Part shown: piece by piece, positions 31,011 through 41,454 of the stretch
Layout: each line of letters begins with the position of its first letter
How positions within the stretch are numbered: the stretch's first letter is position 1
From: Takakia lepidozioides
Lineage: Eukaryota > Streptophyta > Takakiopsida > Takakiales > Takakiaceae
Direction: 5' to 3'
Length of the DNA stretch: 60,000 nucleotides
Assembly (NCBI GenBank): GCA_030704615.1
Contig: CM060732.1
Span: forward strand, 62,603,053-62,663,052
Notes under the pieces: generated by a model
What the model saw: the letters and a program-made list of their open reading frames with translations, nothing else
Databases searched by the model: none
What the model was told of the DNA's origin: nothing
Made by a program: the position numbers and the translations under genes

Positions 31011-31489
31011 CTTTTGCGGAGTCATAAAAACGGCACTAGGTACACGACTACAGAACGCTGAAATGCGTTACAGTCATAGTTTTATCACTCTGTAGTAATG
31101 GATATCACTACATGACTTCGGAAAGGTAGGGAGCATTGGTCAAACATTGTTGACCACGATGACAGGGATGGTTTATATGATTCGCGTCATATGGAGGACT
31201 ACACGTGGATGAATTTTCCTAGAATCGTATGACTTCATGACTGAATATGGTTTCACAGCTCTAATTATACGACTGCATCACTACACGTATCATTTTGAAG
31301 GCACATACACGAATGTATTCATCCATTGGGTAAGTTCATTAATCCATGATCAAAGTACAAATGTTAAAAAAATTCAAAAAGTTGCTTATAGGGTTGCTCA
31401 TTAGGGTAGCCGTGAACAGAGGGCTGGGACTTGGCCTCCTTTTGGGTTTTTTTTTGGTCTCCCGCCACACCATATGTTTTCTTAGTATC

Positions 31490-32010
31490 CACGAGCCTAG
31501 AGCATGGAACGCGATAATCGCAGGGGTGTGGGATGGAGGCTTTGTAGACCTATTCTTGAGCAAATGATGCAGGAAGGAGCATAGGCACACCGAAGATATG
31601 CACAACGTGAGGTGGTATAGAGGCTTTGGAGACGTATGAGCATGCGGGAAGGGGTGAAGCCGGACCGGGTCACGTTCGTTTGTGTTTGCAATGCTTGTGC
31701 GAGCCTGGCAGCCTAGGAAATGGTAAAAGGTCCATGGTGCCATTGTCAAATTTGGAATTGTACCCGATGTCATTCTGAACAATACCCTCGTGGACAATGT
31801 GGCAGTATTGAGGATACAAAGGGAGTTTTTGAGAATATGGCTGAACAAAATGTCGTGTCCTAGAGTGCGATGATCGCGGGATATGCACAGCAGGGATGCG
31901 GGATGGAGGCATTGGAGACCTATGAGCAAATGATGCGGGAAGGGGTAAAGGCAGACTTGGTCACGTTCATCTGTAGATGCAATGCGTGTGCGAGCCTGAT
32001 TCTTCTTCGA
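31490..32010 (+). pseudogene. PPR (pentatricopeptide repeat) gene fragments, degenerate
   Basis: The plus strand at about 31870 reads MIAGYAQQGCGMEALETYEQ then MMREGVKADLVTF, a typical plant PPR repeat (family with RNA-binding 35-residue repeats acting in organelles). A broken copy of the same repeat lies at about 31490-31700, and between them are remnants reading like AIVKFGIVPDVIL and NTLVD. Stops and frameshifts run throughout. It may be gene sequence captured by, or next to, the CACTA-like element. Confidence 0.65.
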
Positions 32011-32561
32011 CCTGTTTCGGCCTGTTTTTCCCTCTCATCAGACTTGGCCCTGGATTGCTCGGCGGAGCAGAGCTGGCATGAGTTTTTTACAGGACATTAC
32101 GTTATTTCTTGAGTAGAGTTTGGAGTTCATTGTTCCTCATTGTGTAGAGCCCAATGGAGCCCAAAACAACTTGCATGAATGTTGTTGAAAGCTCACTAGC
32201 ACCCCTCAGTAAAAGACCATGTCAACATGTTGATGCTGTCGGATTTTCGATCACAAACCTCTACCTTGGAGCACGGAGCAGAGCTGGCATGACTTTCTTA
32301 AAGATCCTTCACGATGTTGGGAGAACTGCAATAGCAAGGTTTGCCTTTTTCTCAATGTACGATGTGAAGAAGTTTGTCCATCCTGCAAATGTGGGCTCTT
32401 GGCTCCTGTTAGTACCACGATTTGGTATTCATTCTGATGTTTATAAGGTTCTTGGGAGAGTCAGCTTGGTCTTAACAGACCACGTTTCAATCTCTGCCCG
32501 CTCAGCTCCTGGGGGGTGCACTCTAGCCAATATGTACCAGCCACGTGCGTGCACAGGAGGG

Positions 32562-32620
32562 GGTATTTTAAACCCCTCCATGTACAACATTATACATATA
32601 GAGGGGGGTTTAAAACACCT
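32562..32620. repeat. Inverted repeat, potential hairpin
   Basis: ATTTTAAACCCCTCCATGTA is followed about 15 bp later by TACATATAGAGGGGGGTTTAAAA, which pairs along about 18 bp. No associated gene is seen. Confidence 0.6.
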
Positions 32621-32879
32621 TAAATATAAGGTTACAAGAGGGGATAGTTGAATTTCAAGGGTAGTCTAGTGGTGGACGTAGATTGTGTCGCGATGTACTA
32701 CGGGATCAAATCGCGATGCATCATTCTTTTGCTTTTCTTTTTTCCTTTCCTCCCCACGATCCGTCTCCCACGGGTTCCTTTTCCCTCCTCTCCTCTCCCC
32801 TCCTCTCCTGCGCCCTTCCTCGTCAGCTTGGTCTTAGCAGGCCATGTTTCAATCTCTGCCTGCTCAATCTCGCCCTGCG

Positions 32880-33610
32880 CAGGTAGATGGTCAACTGGAA
32901 ATATCAGCGGCAGCAGCAGCGCATTGATAGAACAAGGCACTGCTAATGAAGGTACCTTCTTCAATGCATTCAGTCTGTCTTTCCCTGTTAGCAGAGTCGT
33001 CCCTAATTTTTCATGCTGAATTCTGTACGTTAGCTCGTTGGTGGATCTATGGTGGTTTTAATGGAGTGATTTTGTGCTCCCAGCACCTTCTTTCAACCTA
33101 TTTCAGTATGTTTTGCCCTCTCATCATTAGGGTGTAGGGTGTTTGCTGGAATAACTTCATGCCATCAGTGTCAGCTGCTAGCAGCAAGGCTAAGGATGTA
33201 TTCATGATTTGTACACAGGCAGGGATAGCTGAGGACCAGGGACAGAGGTGCAGATTCATCCAAGAGGGCCCGATTTCAATAGCTATAAGCAAATCCACGC
33301 GGGTAGATGGTCAACTGGAAACGGCAGCGGCAGCAATGCAATAATAGAACAAGGTGTTGCTAATGAAGGTACCTTCTTCAACACATTTCAGCCTGTTTTT
33401 CCTTGTTATCAAAGTTTTTCCCCGTTTTTGCCTGTCTTTGCCTTCTTCTTGTTTCTGCCTGAAGGAGCAAGGATAGATTGTGGATCCAGCTTCACCCAAG
33501 AGGGCTGGACTTCAAGCTCCAGATTATCTTGATTCCATGTGGGTCAGTAGCTATAAGAAACCTGCATGGGTAGATGGTCAACTAAAGGCAGCAGTTGCAG
33601 CAGCACAGTT
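32880..33610 (+). repeat. Dispersed direct repeat, ~110 bp, two good copies and one partial
   Basis: GTAGATGGTCAACTGGAAA starts copies at about 32882 and 33303, each running on to CTAATGAAGGTACCTTCTTCAA. A partial copy starts at about 33571. Some frames stay open across copies (DGQLETAAAAM) but no gene is recognisable. Confidence 0.65.
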
Positions 33611-33831
33611 AATAAAATCAGGCACCTCAACCATGACCACAACTTCTGAAAGAGGATCAAGAGGGGAGTCCACAATGTAAACCCTAAACCCTTTTTAGGA
33701 GGAGTCAAATATTTTTTTTTTTTGCCTTTTATGGATACTGAATACCTCTTCTGGCATGAAGATACTTTGTGCCGCAGACAGCCTGACAGAGGCAGACTCT
33801 AAACCAAGGAGGCATTTCATCAGATTCAGAT

Positions 33832-34020
33832 ATGTATGTCTGTCTCTTGCTTAAGTGCATCAAGATGGAAGGTCTGGAAGCTGGAAAGCAGGTGCACAGT
33901 CACATTATCCAAAGTGGATTCTCGCCAAATGTTTTTCTACTCAACACCCTTGTCAACATGTATGTTAAGTGCCGGAGCGTCAGGGATGCTCACCAAGTGT
34001 TCAACAGAATGCCTCAATGA
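33832..34020 (+). pseudogene. PPR gene fragment
   Basis: YVCLLLKCIKMEGLEAGKQV, then HSHIIQSGFSPNVFLLNTLV and NMYVKCRSVRDAHQVFNRMP is an almost complete pair of plant PPR repeats, followed by a stop. The expected continuation (RNVVSWNAMI type) is missing. It is a second piece of a PPR gene within 2 kb of the pieces at 31.5-32.0 kb. Confidence 0.7.
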
Positions 34021-34274
34021 TCTTTGATCACGTGGTGTCCATCCGGCGTCTCTCCATATAGGCATTGCTCTGCAGACATATAGTCATATGATCCCCTCAC
34101 GAATGCGTGACGTGTCGCTTGCGCAGTGGTGCACGTGTTCCACTGAAGCCTCTCCATGTAGGCAACCATCAGGAGACAATGTAGTCATATAGTTAGTCAT
34201 ATGTAAGTCATAGAGTTGTGACTGCATCACTCTCCTTTGCATGGGCCACTAACCTTGTCCCAAGCTACAGTAGC

Positions 34275-34907
34275 TCACTCTAACCAACCCTCCTCCTCTT
34301 TCTGCCAGGTAGAGACAAAACAATACTTCTCTATCTCCCGCTTACTGAATACTAAAGAAAATAAAGGTAGGGTCTGACAGTCTCTCAACTCGAAAGCTTT
34401 GAGACGGTTGCGAGTGTCCTCATTGCGAATGACTGCATCTCCTTCAAGCAGAACAAACTTGTCATTGCTAATGAACCCCTGCTCGTGGTTGCCTTGTGCA
34501 GAGCGTGTCCGGCTGCAATCATGTCTGATTGCAAAAACTTGTGTAGCTCCTGCTCCTTTGCTCCAGTACACCACGGCCTTGTGGCTGAACACCTTGGTCC
34601 CCGGGGCTGTCTTTGGCTGTGTTCCAAGCCTAGCTTCCACCCACTTTGGTATTTCACCTACAGCTGCAGAACTGCTTGCTCCAACAAAGTTCTGACTGTC
34701 CAAAGCAATATTGAGGCCCTCAACGCCAACTACATCAGTTTGTTGTCTATTGCTAATGCTTGACTCCCAGTATGCAATCAACTCGTCCAACTGCTCTCCA
34801 CTCAAATCAGTCTGAGCCCCTTGAGAAACATAAATCTTGTCCCCTTGTGTGCACAAGCTAAGAGAAGAGACCTGCCCTTCAATTACGTCCTCATTTTCCC
34901 CAGCCAT
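34275..34907 (-). CDS. Unrecognised 210-aa open reading frame
   Basis: An uninterrupted frame from ATG 34907 to TGA 34275, long for this AT-rich region. The N-terminus is acidic (MAGENEDVIEGQ). The middle has PKWVEARLG and GTKVFSHKAVVYWSKGAG. The C-terminus is HEQGFISNDKFVLLEGDAVI ... FSKREIEKYCFVSTW. I do not recognise the family. It is not a Ty3 Gag capsid by eye, although it lies on the same strand and side as the missing Gag part of the element at 24-31 kb. It could be a captured exon or a retroelement ORF. Confidence 0.35.
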   Translation of the reverse strand: MAGENEDVIEGQVSSLSLCTQGDKIYVSQGAQTDLSGEQLDELIAYWESSISNRQQTDVVGVEGLNIALDSQNFVGASSSAAVGEIPKWVEARLGTQPKTAPGTKVFSHKAVVYWSKGAGATQVFAIRHDCSRTRSAQGNHEQGFISNDKFVLLEGDAVIRNEDTRNRLKAFELRDCQTLPLFSLVFSKREIEKYCFVSTWQKEEEGWLE

Positions 34908-35219
34908 ACAAGGAGGACATCCACAGATTTGTCTCTCATGTAGACCACAACAGGTTCTAGAAACAGAATTGTGGATCTTTCATAGCACACTCACACTCAA
35001 AAAATTCCATAGATTTTTAGCAGAGTCCAAAAAACTAAAATATGTAGATATGTAGATTTCCCCTTTCTACAGCTATCCCCTCAAAAACTGTGTCAAACGG
35101 AGCTCATATGACAAAGATATGGCCAAAGAGGCTCTGTAAATATAATATATGACCTTAAATAGAAACAAATACAAGGAAAAACTATTTTCAATTGGTTTCA
35201 TTTGGTTCCCTGTTCCCAC

Positions 35220-35220
<1 letters not shown>

Positions 35221-35259
<39 letters not shown>
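35221..35259 (-). repeat. 39-base poly(T) tract
   Basis: An uninterrupted run of T on the plus strand equals a poly(A) on the minus strand. It may be the tail of a retrotransposed copy extending to the right, where coding-like minus-strand sequence is seen. Confidence 0.8.
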
Positions 35260-36290
35260 CTTCCAAACAGGGAGCAGACCAGGCCTATGAGCTTGCTACG
35301 ATCCAGCCCGCTTCTTACTCCAGTTCTTTGGATGGCTTATGGACAGGCGGCCTGCAATCGAAAGCTTTGTGGATGGTTGTTGGACTTGCACAACACATCT
35401 ACCATATCGGAACCACAGCTTCACTTCACCACATTCACCACAACAGGAGCAGAGCAGGGCATACAAGAGCTTGGCCGTTGATTGCGACACCTTGGAGTAT
35501 GTTGGTCAGACAGCACGTCATGTCGTCGTCTCCTGTTGCAGGGCAGTGGCCTTCTTCTCTCAGATGGCTGATTCAAGGTACGCCCGACTCTAAAGGTATA
35601 TGGCACGGATCTCAGGCCTGACGCTCCAAAGGGAGTGCATCTCTTGATTAAGAACTCCAAGACATGGGTAGCCTGGGATTCCGCGGGCTTCTCCCATTTC
35701 TCTCACTTTTGGGAAATGGCTCCTTCTGCTCTCCTGAATTCATGCCAGCCCTTTCAAGTAGAAGAGTGGCTGCTCTGAGCACTATCTCTGGTAGCATACC
35801 CGATTCCTGGGTTTCTCTTTGCTCTCATCCGTTCCCAGTTTGGCTTGGAGGTTCGTTGGGGCAATCACCTTTCGCTTTTTATGCCGGATGATGTTTGAGG
35901 CTCATGTGAGGCACCACAACAGGCAGCAGTGCTGGACCTTGCCTTGATGTGTTTGACCCTCTTGCGCAAACCTCGGTACTCAACAACAGAATTACAACAA
36001 GCTGAAGCCCTCCGTATTGGCCAGGATATACACTCCCCAATTGAGGAGGTCTGAGTTGTACTTGCCAGAGATCCACTTAAGACCCGAGGGGATTTCCAAG
36101 CACACGAAGTAAAAGTGCACTCCCTCTTCACTATGAGTGGTTGTATAAACTTCCGAACACCAATACCCTCCAAGTGCCCCGGGAAGAGAGAGGGGCATGT
36201 CATGGTCTAGGCTGAGGGTCGACGGACACAAGGTCATACACTTGACGCACACACTTAACCATCCCGCACTACGATTGCACCGCCCCACCT
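35260..36290 (-). other. Possible retrocopy or decayed coding sequence
   Basis: The minus strand at 35992-36288 reads GVHFYFVCLEIPSGLKW, then SGKYNSDLLNWGVYILAN, which looks like real protein sequence but is from no family I can name. Downstream frames are shifted and broken, and the stretch ends at the poly(A) at 35221-35259. This would fit a processed pseudogene or a LINE-like remnant. Confidence 0.3.
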
Positions 36291-36879
36291 GCTGCCACGC
36301 TACACCTGTTCAAGGCCCATGCTTCCCAATTCTGCTTTACGTGGGTGCCCTTCCCCTTCAGCTCCAATCTGGAGCTTGCTGCAGCCTGCAACCTGCTCCT
36401 TTCGTGACACCTATCTGCAATTGATGACTGCTACTGGGTCAGTTTCAACTCATCAAATACAACAGGGCTTGCATATTCCAGACATTCGAATGAGCTGCTA
36501 CGTTCCCATTGAGTGCCTGGTATAAATGCAAGGTAGGCTAAACCAACATAGAAAGCATGTCTGCTCCGAATCCCTCAATGTCCTCAAAGTTATGCTAAAA
36601 CCATTCCAGCTCCAGTGTAACCTGCACAACGCCCTGACTTCGTGTTCCTATGCGTTGCTGCTGCGGCTGACGAGTTGGCAGATCACTTGAACAAAAATGC
36701 CAGAGCCTGAACACAGATAATCACTTCTCTGTCTCCAACCACTTGTCACAAACATAATCTACAAACCACCATAATTTTCTTCTCTCACTTTTAAAACAAA
36801 AACCACAGTGCTAAAACTAAACTCACCTCTAGCACTCACAGATGCAAGCTGATATCTCTCGAGTGATTGTAAGAACTAA

Positions 36880-37200
36880 ACTCACATGTATGATAATAGA
36901 GAAACACAAAACACAACACAATCACTCGTTAAACTAAGAGTCGAGCCAGGGGCACCCCAAGCTATGGGGTATCCACCCCACAACATCCTATTCTCCCTTC
37001 ATAAGCACACTCCGATTCTAAGTGGTGAAGGAGCTCGGTCGTGCAGGCTCAACTCGAGAGAGATGAGCCACACGACTGAGCTTGTGAAGATAAGATGGTT
37101 CAGGTGTCAAGCTAAACTTGACACCTGACTTAACACTTGAACTAATTCCAAGTTTTAAATACAAATAACTAGATTTATTCTAGTTAGTTTCACACTGTGT
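36880..37200. repeat. Segment shared with 55073-55442
   Basis: TGATAATAGAGAAACAC, AATCACTCGTTAAACTAAG and ATCCACCCCACAACATCC align in order with counterparts in 55073-55442. Both segments end in an imperfect palindrome around CTAGTTA. Within this copy CAGGTGTCAAG/CTTGACACCTG (37099-37126) forms a perfect inverted repeat. Probably a copy of a small non-coding element. Confidence 0.5.
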
Positions 37201-37228
37201 TTATTTAACTTGACAGAGGCAAAAAAAA

Positions 37229-38805
37229 AGATATAAATTATTATTTATAATCGCCCTTAGGACTCCTTAAGGCCGCCCTAAAGAGTCATAAGAGGGAAAA
37301 ATAGAAAGATATAAATTATTATTTATAATCGCCCTTAGGACTCCTTAGAACGGTCATATGGAGTCATAACAGGGGGAAAATAGAAATACATAAATTATTA
37401 TTTATAATCGTCCTTAGGAGTCATAAGAGGAGGAAAATAAAAATATATAAATTATTACTTATAATCGCGACTCCCTCTTAGGACTCCTTAGGGCGGCCCT
37501 CATGACTCCAAAGATGAAGAAAATGGAAAGATGTAGATTATTATTCGCCCTTAGGACGGTCCTAAAGAGTCCTAAGAAGGCGAAAATGTAAAAATATATA
37601 TTTTTTGAATTTATAATCACCATTAGGAATCGACATTAGGACTCATTATAAGGGTGGCCCTCATGAGTTCTAAGAGAGGGAAAATGGAAAGATGTAAATT
37701 GCTATTTATAATAGTCATTAAGATTCATTATGACGGCCTAAGGAGTCCTAAGATGGAGACAAAATTGAAAGATGTAATTTGCTATATATAGTCGCCTTTA
37801 TGACTCATTAGGGCGGCCTTAAGGAAAATAGAGGGGGAAAATAGAAAGATGTAGATAATTATTCCTCCTTAGGACTCCTTAAGGGGGCCTAAAGAGTCAT
37901 AAGAGAGGGAAATTGGAAAGATATAAATTGATATTTATAATCACCCTTAGGACTTTTTGGGGCAACCTTAAGGAGTCCTAAGAGAGGGAAAATGGAAAGA
38001 TGTAAATTGCTATTTATAGTCGCTAGGGCGGCCTAATGAACGTAAGAGGGGAAAAATTGAAAGATGTAATTTGCTACATATAGTCGCCCCTATGACTCAT
38101 TAGGGCGGCCCTAAACAGTCCTAAGAGGGGAAAAATGGACAGATGTACATTATTATTTGCCCTTATGGCTCCTTAGGGCGGCCGTAAAGAGTCCTAAGAG
38201 AGAAAAAATGAAAAGATGTAAATTGTTATTTATAATTGTTCTTATGACTCCTTAGGCGGCCCAAGACATCCTCAGAGGGAGAAAATAGAAGGATGGAAAT
38301 TATTATTCGTCCTTACGACTCTTTAGGGTAGCCTAAAGAGTCATAAGAGGGAAAAAATTGGAAAGATGTAAATTGCTATTTATGACTCCTTAGAGCGGCT
38401 CTAAAGAAAAAAATAGAAATATGTACATTGCTATTTATAATCGCCATTAGGACTCCTTAGGGCCACCCTAAGTAGTCATAAGAAGGATAATGGAAAAATA
38501 TAAATTAATATTTATAATCACAATCAGAAAAATCGCCATTACGACTCATTAGGTCGGCCCTAAGGAGTCCCAAGAGGGGGAAAATTGAAAGATGGAAATT
38601 CTATTTATAATCGTCCTTATGACTCCTTAGGGCGGCCCTAAGGAGTCCGAAGAGAAGAAAATAGAAAGATGAAAATTACTATTTTTAATCGCCCTAAGGT
38701 GTCCGAAGAAGGGGAAAATGGAAAGATAAAAATTATTATTTATAATCGTCTTTAGGACTTTAGGGCAGGAGTCATAACAGGGGGGAAAATAAAAAGATGT
38801 AGCAA
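37229..38805. repeat. Array of ~21 hairpin-forming ~75-bp repeats
   Basis: A unit of roughly 60-95 bp repeats about 21 times. Each has an A-rich lead (GGAAAATGGAAAGATGTAAA), TTGCTATTTATAATCG, and a palindrome that in the best copies reads CCTTAGGACTCCTTAGGG then CGGCCCTAAGGAGTCCTAAG. The unit at about 38580-38655 keeps an almost perfect stem. Other copies carry substitutions and deletions, sometimes paired on both arms. No open frame runs across the array. Confidence 0.9.
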
Positions 38806-41204
38806 TCGGGATACAAGATTTGTAATTTTTTGAGGACTAGAAAATATCATGTATTTCAAAGGAACATTCGGCGTTCAGCTACGTCATAGGATGAATGAAG
38901 TGCATGAAAATTCCGCAACCTACAAGCAACATTTTTTCAAGAGTGGGATTTTTATAATTATTTCAACTGGGAATAGAGCGTTGACAAACTTGGTAAGTGC
39001 TTTTGTTTATAGTAAAATATTATATTAAGAAAATCCAATAAATCTGATTCATCTTCATATTATTTTGTCGAGCATATGTGTATGTGCACGCACATGCGCA
39101 AATATATAATATGTAATAAATTAGTGGTCAAAACGTGTTCCAACATGAATATCATGAATCAATGTATAAATGAATTAGCCTATAATAGATTTGTGGTCCG
39201 GTTGAAATATCTAAATTTGGTGGAAATGACATACATCGGTTTGATAGTGCAGTTTAAGAGGTAAGACAACAATTGCTAAATCAACCTAGTCTAGAATTAG
39301 CAAATCATGCTATGATATGTGTTGAACAAATGGTACACTTTACATGCAACTAAGATCAAGTGTGGATTGTTCATTGCCTGAGCCATTAATATGGATTGAT
39401 GATGACATGTCATTTACAACAAGATGATTGAGGTCTTTCATCGAGAAACCTATTTCACGGCAAGGCTCAGCCGGCCACAAGCTATAAGACGGCCCAAATG
39501 AACATTTCACGATATTTTGGACCGACATGTTTTCAATGATCAACAAAATCTGACCGCAATATTAAGGCTACTCTTTCGTCGAGTACTTTGAGAGGGGAAT
39601 CAAGCCTAATTCCAGTAGATCGTCATACTGAAAGTGACGTTCCAGGTTATGATGTATTAGCCCCTACCTACCACAATTTCATGGATGTGAAAGATGTTGA
39701 GCTCTCAATTATTCAAATTAAAAAAAAATCATGATAGAGATTGCATAACTCTCAAAGACTATTTGATTTGTCCAAGATGTAATACAAGATATATACTATA
39801 TATTAGCAATAATATATGTATGAGACATCCAGTGTACCTATTCAAACAATCTTAAATTAGTTCCAAAATCTGAAAACAAATAAAGTCTTAACTTACATAG
39901 ATTATTTTATTTGTCCAAGAAATAATATAAAATATATATACTAACAAGAGTCATCCACTTGTACTTCTTTAAATAATTTTATTATATTCTAAAGTTTGAA
40001 AAGTGATAGAACTTATCTGATCATAAAAGTATAAATATATTATCATTAACATGTAGTGTTGTTGCTTCTAAGTTCAATGAAACATATCATAGTTTAGATT
40101 ACACAAATGCTATGTCACATGACATTTCCAAATATAGGATTGCAAAACCACTCTATGCTGTGAAGCCTTAGAGCATAATCTAGTTCGGTTATCTGTCTAA
40201 AAAATCTGAACTATTTTGTATTTTGTTTCTTTTATTTAGAGAGAGAGAGAGTGAGAGAGAAGACTCCGGCCAAAGCCAGTGTAACTAAGAGTCACTTCGC
40301 CTTACGGCTACTGCCCCCTTTCAGGGGTGGGCCCTATCACCTTTTATTTATCTCTAATAGCTTTGAGATCAGATTTGGATCATTGACTAATTAATGCAGT
40401 ATTCTAACAACGAACATGTTGCCCAGTCGTAATGCATATGCCCCCTCACAAGTGGTTGTGGATTCTAACACACATGTTGGTAGTTATAAAGATGTCCACC
40501 TTTCTATTGAAAGACAATAGTCATTTGGGGTCAAGTGACACCATAAGTTACGTTTGATTCGACAACACGTTCACATTCTTCAATGCTTGTAGCATAGTGG
40601 TTAAATTAGTGCTTTAGTGGTATTATTTTGTTTTGGGATTTATCCCATATCGTTTGCGTCTAAGTCGCTATTTCTCTAGTATATATAAAAAATGCTAGTA
40701 AGTTACCATCAGTTCATGCATAGGTTTGTATATCAGCATTTGAACTTTGTGGTTCAAATCTGAAAGGGCAAAAGTGAGCTGTTGAGGTGTTTAGATGCAG
40801 ATCTGTAGAAGGGTTGGGAACTGACTGACAAACTGGGTTGTCCCTGGAGGCAAACAGTGTGAAGGGTCTGTTTTGGGTGAGAGAAAGACTGATGGAAGAG
40901 CTGATCATGTCTTGTGTGACCAAGGTTTGATTTCAAGGCTGGATTCACTGGATACATGGCTGAATGTGTTTGCATTGCATGTAGATAGGCTGCTGGTTGG
41001 AAGAAAAAAATTTACAGCAGGAAGGAGAGAGAAAAGGTTTGGGAAGGGAGAGAGCTCTCAGTAAAAGGGGTAATGAGGGATGGTCAACTGGGAGATAGAG
41101 GAAAAACCATGACATCTGCAGAGAATCACTAGGCCTGTAATTCATGGCAGATCTAAGTTGTCTTCATCTTATCAGTGATCTCATTACAAAAGGGGTTTTG
41201 ACGT
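38806..41204. other. AT-rich, no gene recognised
   Basis: Only short open frames without motifs. There is a GA microsatellite at about 40240-40260. From about 40740 the base composition becomes more balanced toward the transposase remnant that follows. Confidence 0.45.
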
Positions 41205-41454
41205 GTGTTGCTCAAGGGTGATGCCCACATGGGTCGCATTTACTTCCGTCATAGGGCTGGTTGTATCACTGAAAATATCACAGCAGCACCATTGGTGCTG
41301 CAATTGTATAAAGATTGTGTAAATCATGAACAAGAAGGATTCAATCCCCATCCATGTTTTCTCTTCCGCTGCGGCGTGGATGAGGATTTATGAACTTTGA
41401 TCATGAACGATATGAGGGAAACCCATAACCGTGTGCCGCTGGTAGATTACTAGG

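Noticed and set aside
34275-34907. Missing N-terminal half of the retroelement Gag
   Set aside because: Strand and order would fit, but the sequence lacks any capsid-like pattern and does not connect in frame with LANMFLLAEW at 30977.
37229-38805. CRISPR array
   Set aside because: Repeats are regular, but unit lengths vary, there are no distinct spacers, and the context is a eukaryotic nuclear genome.
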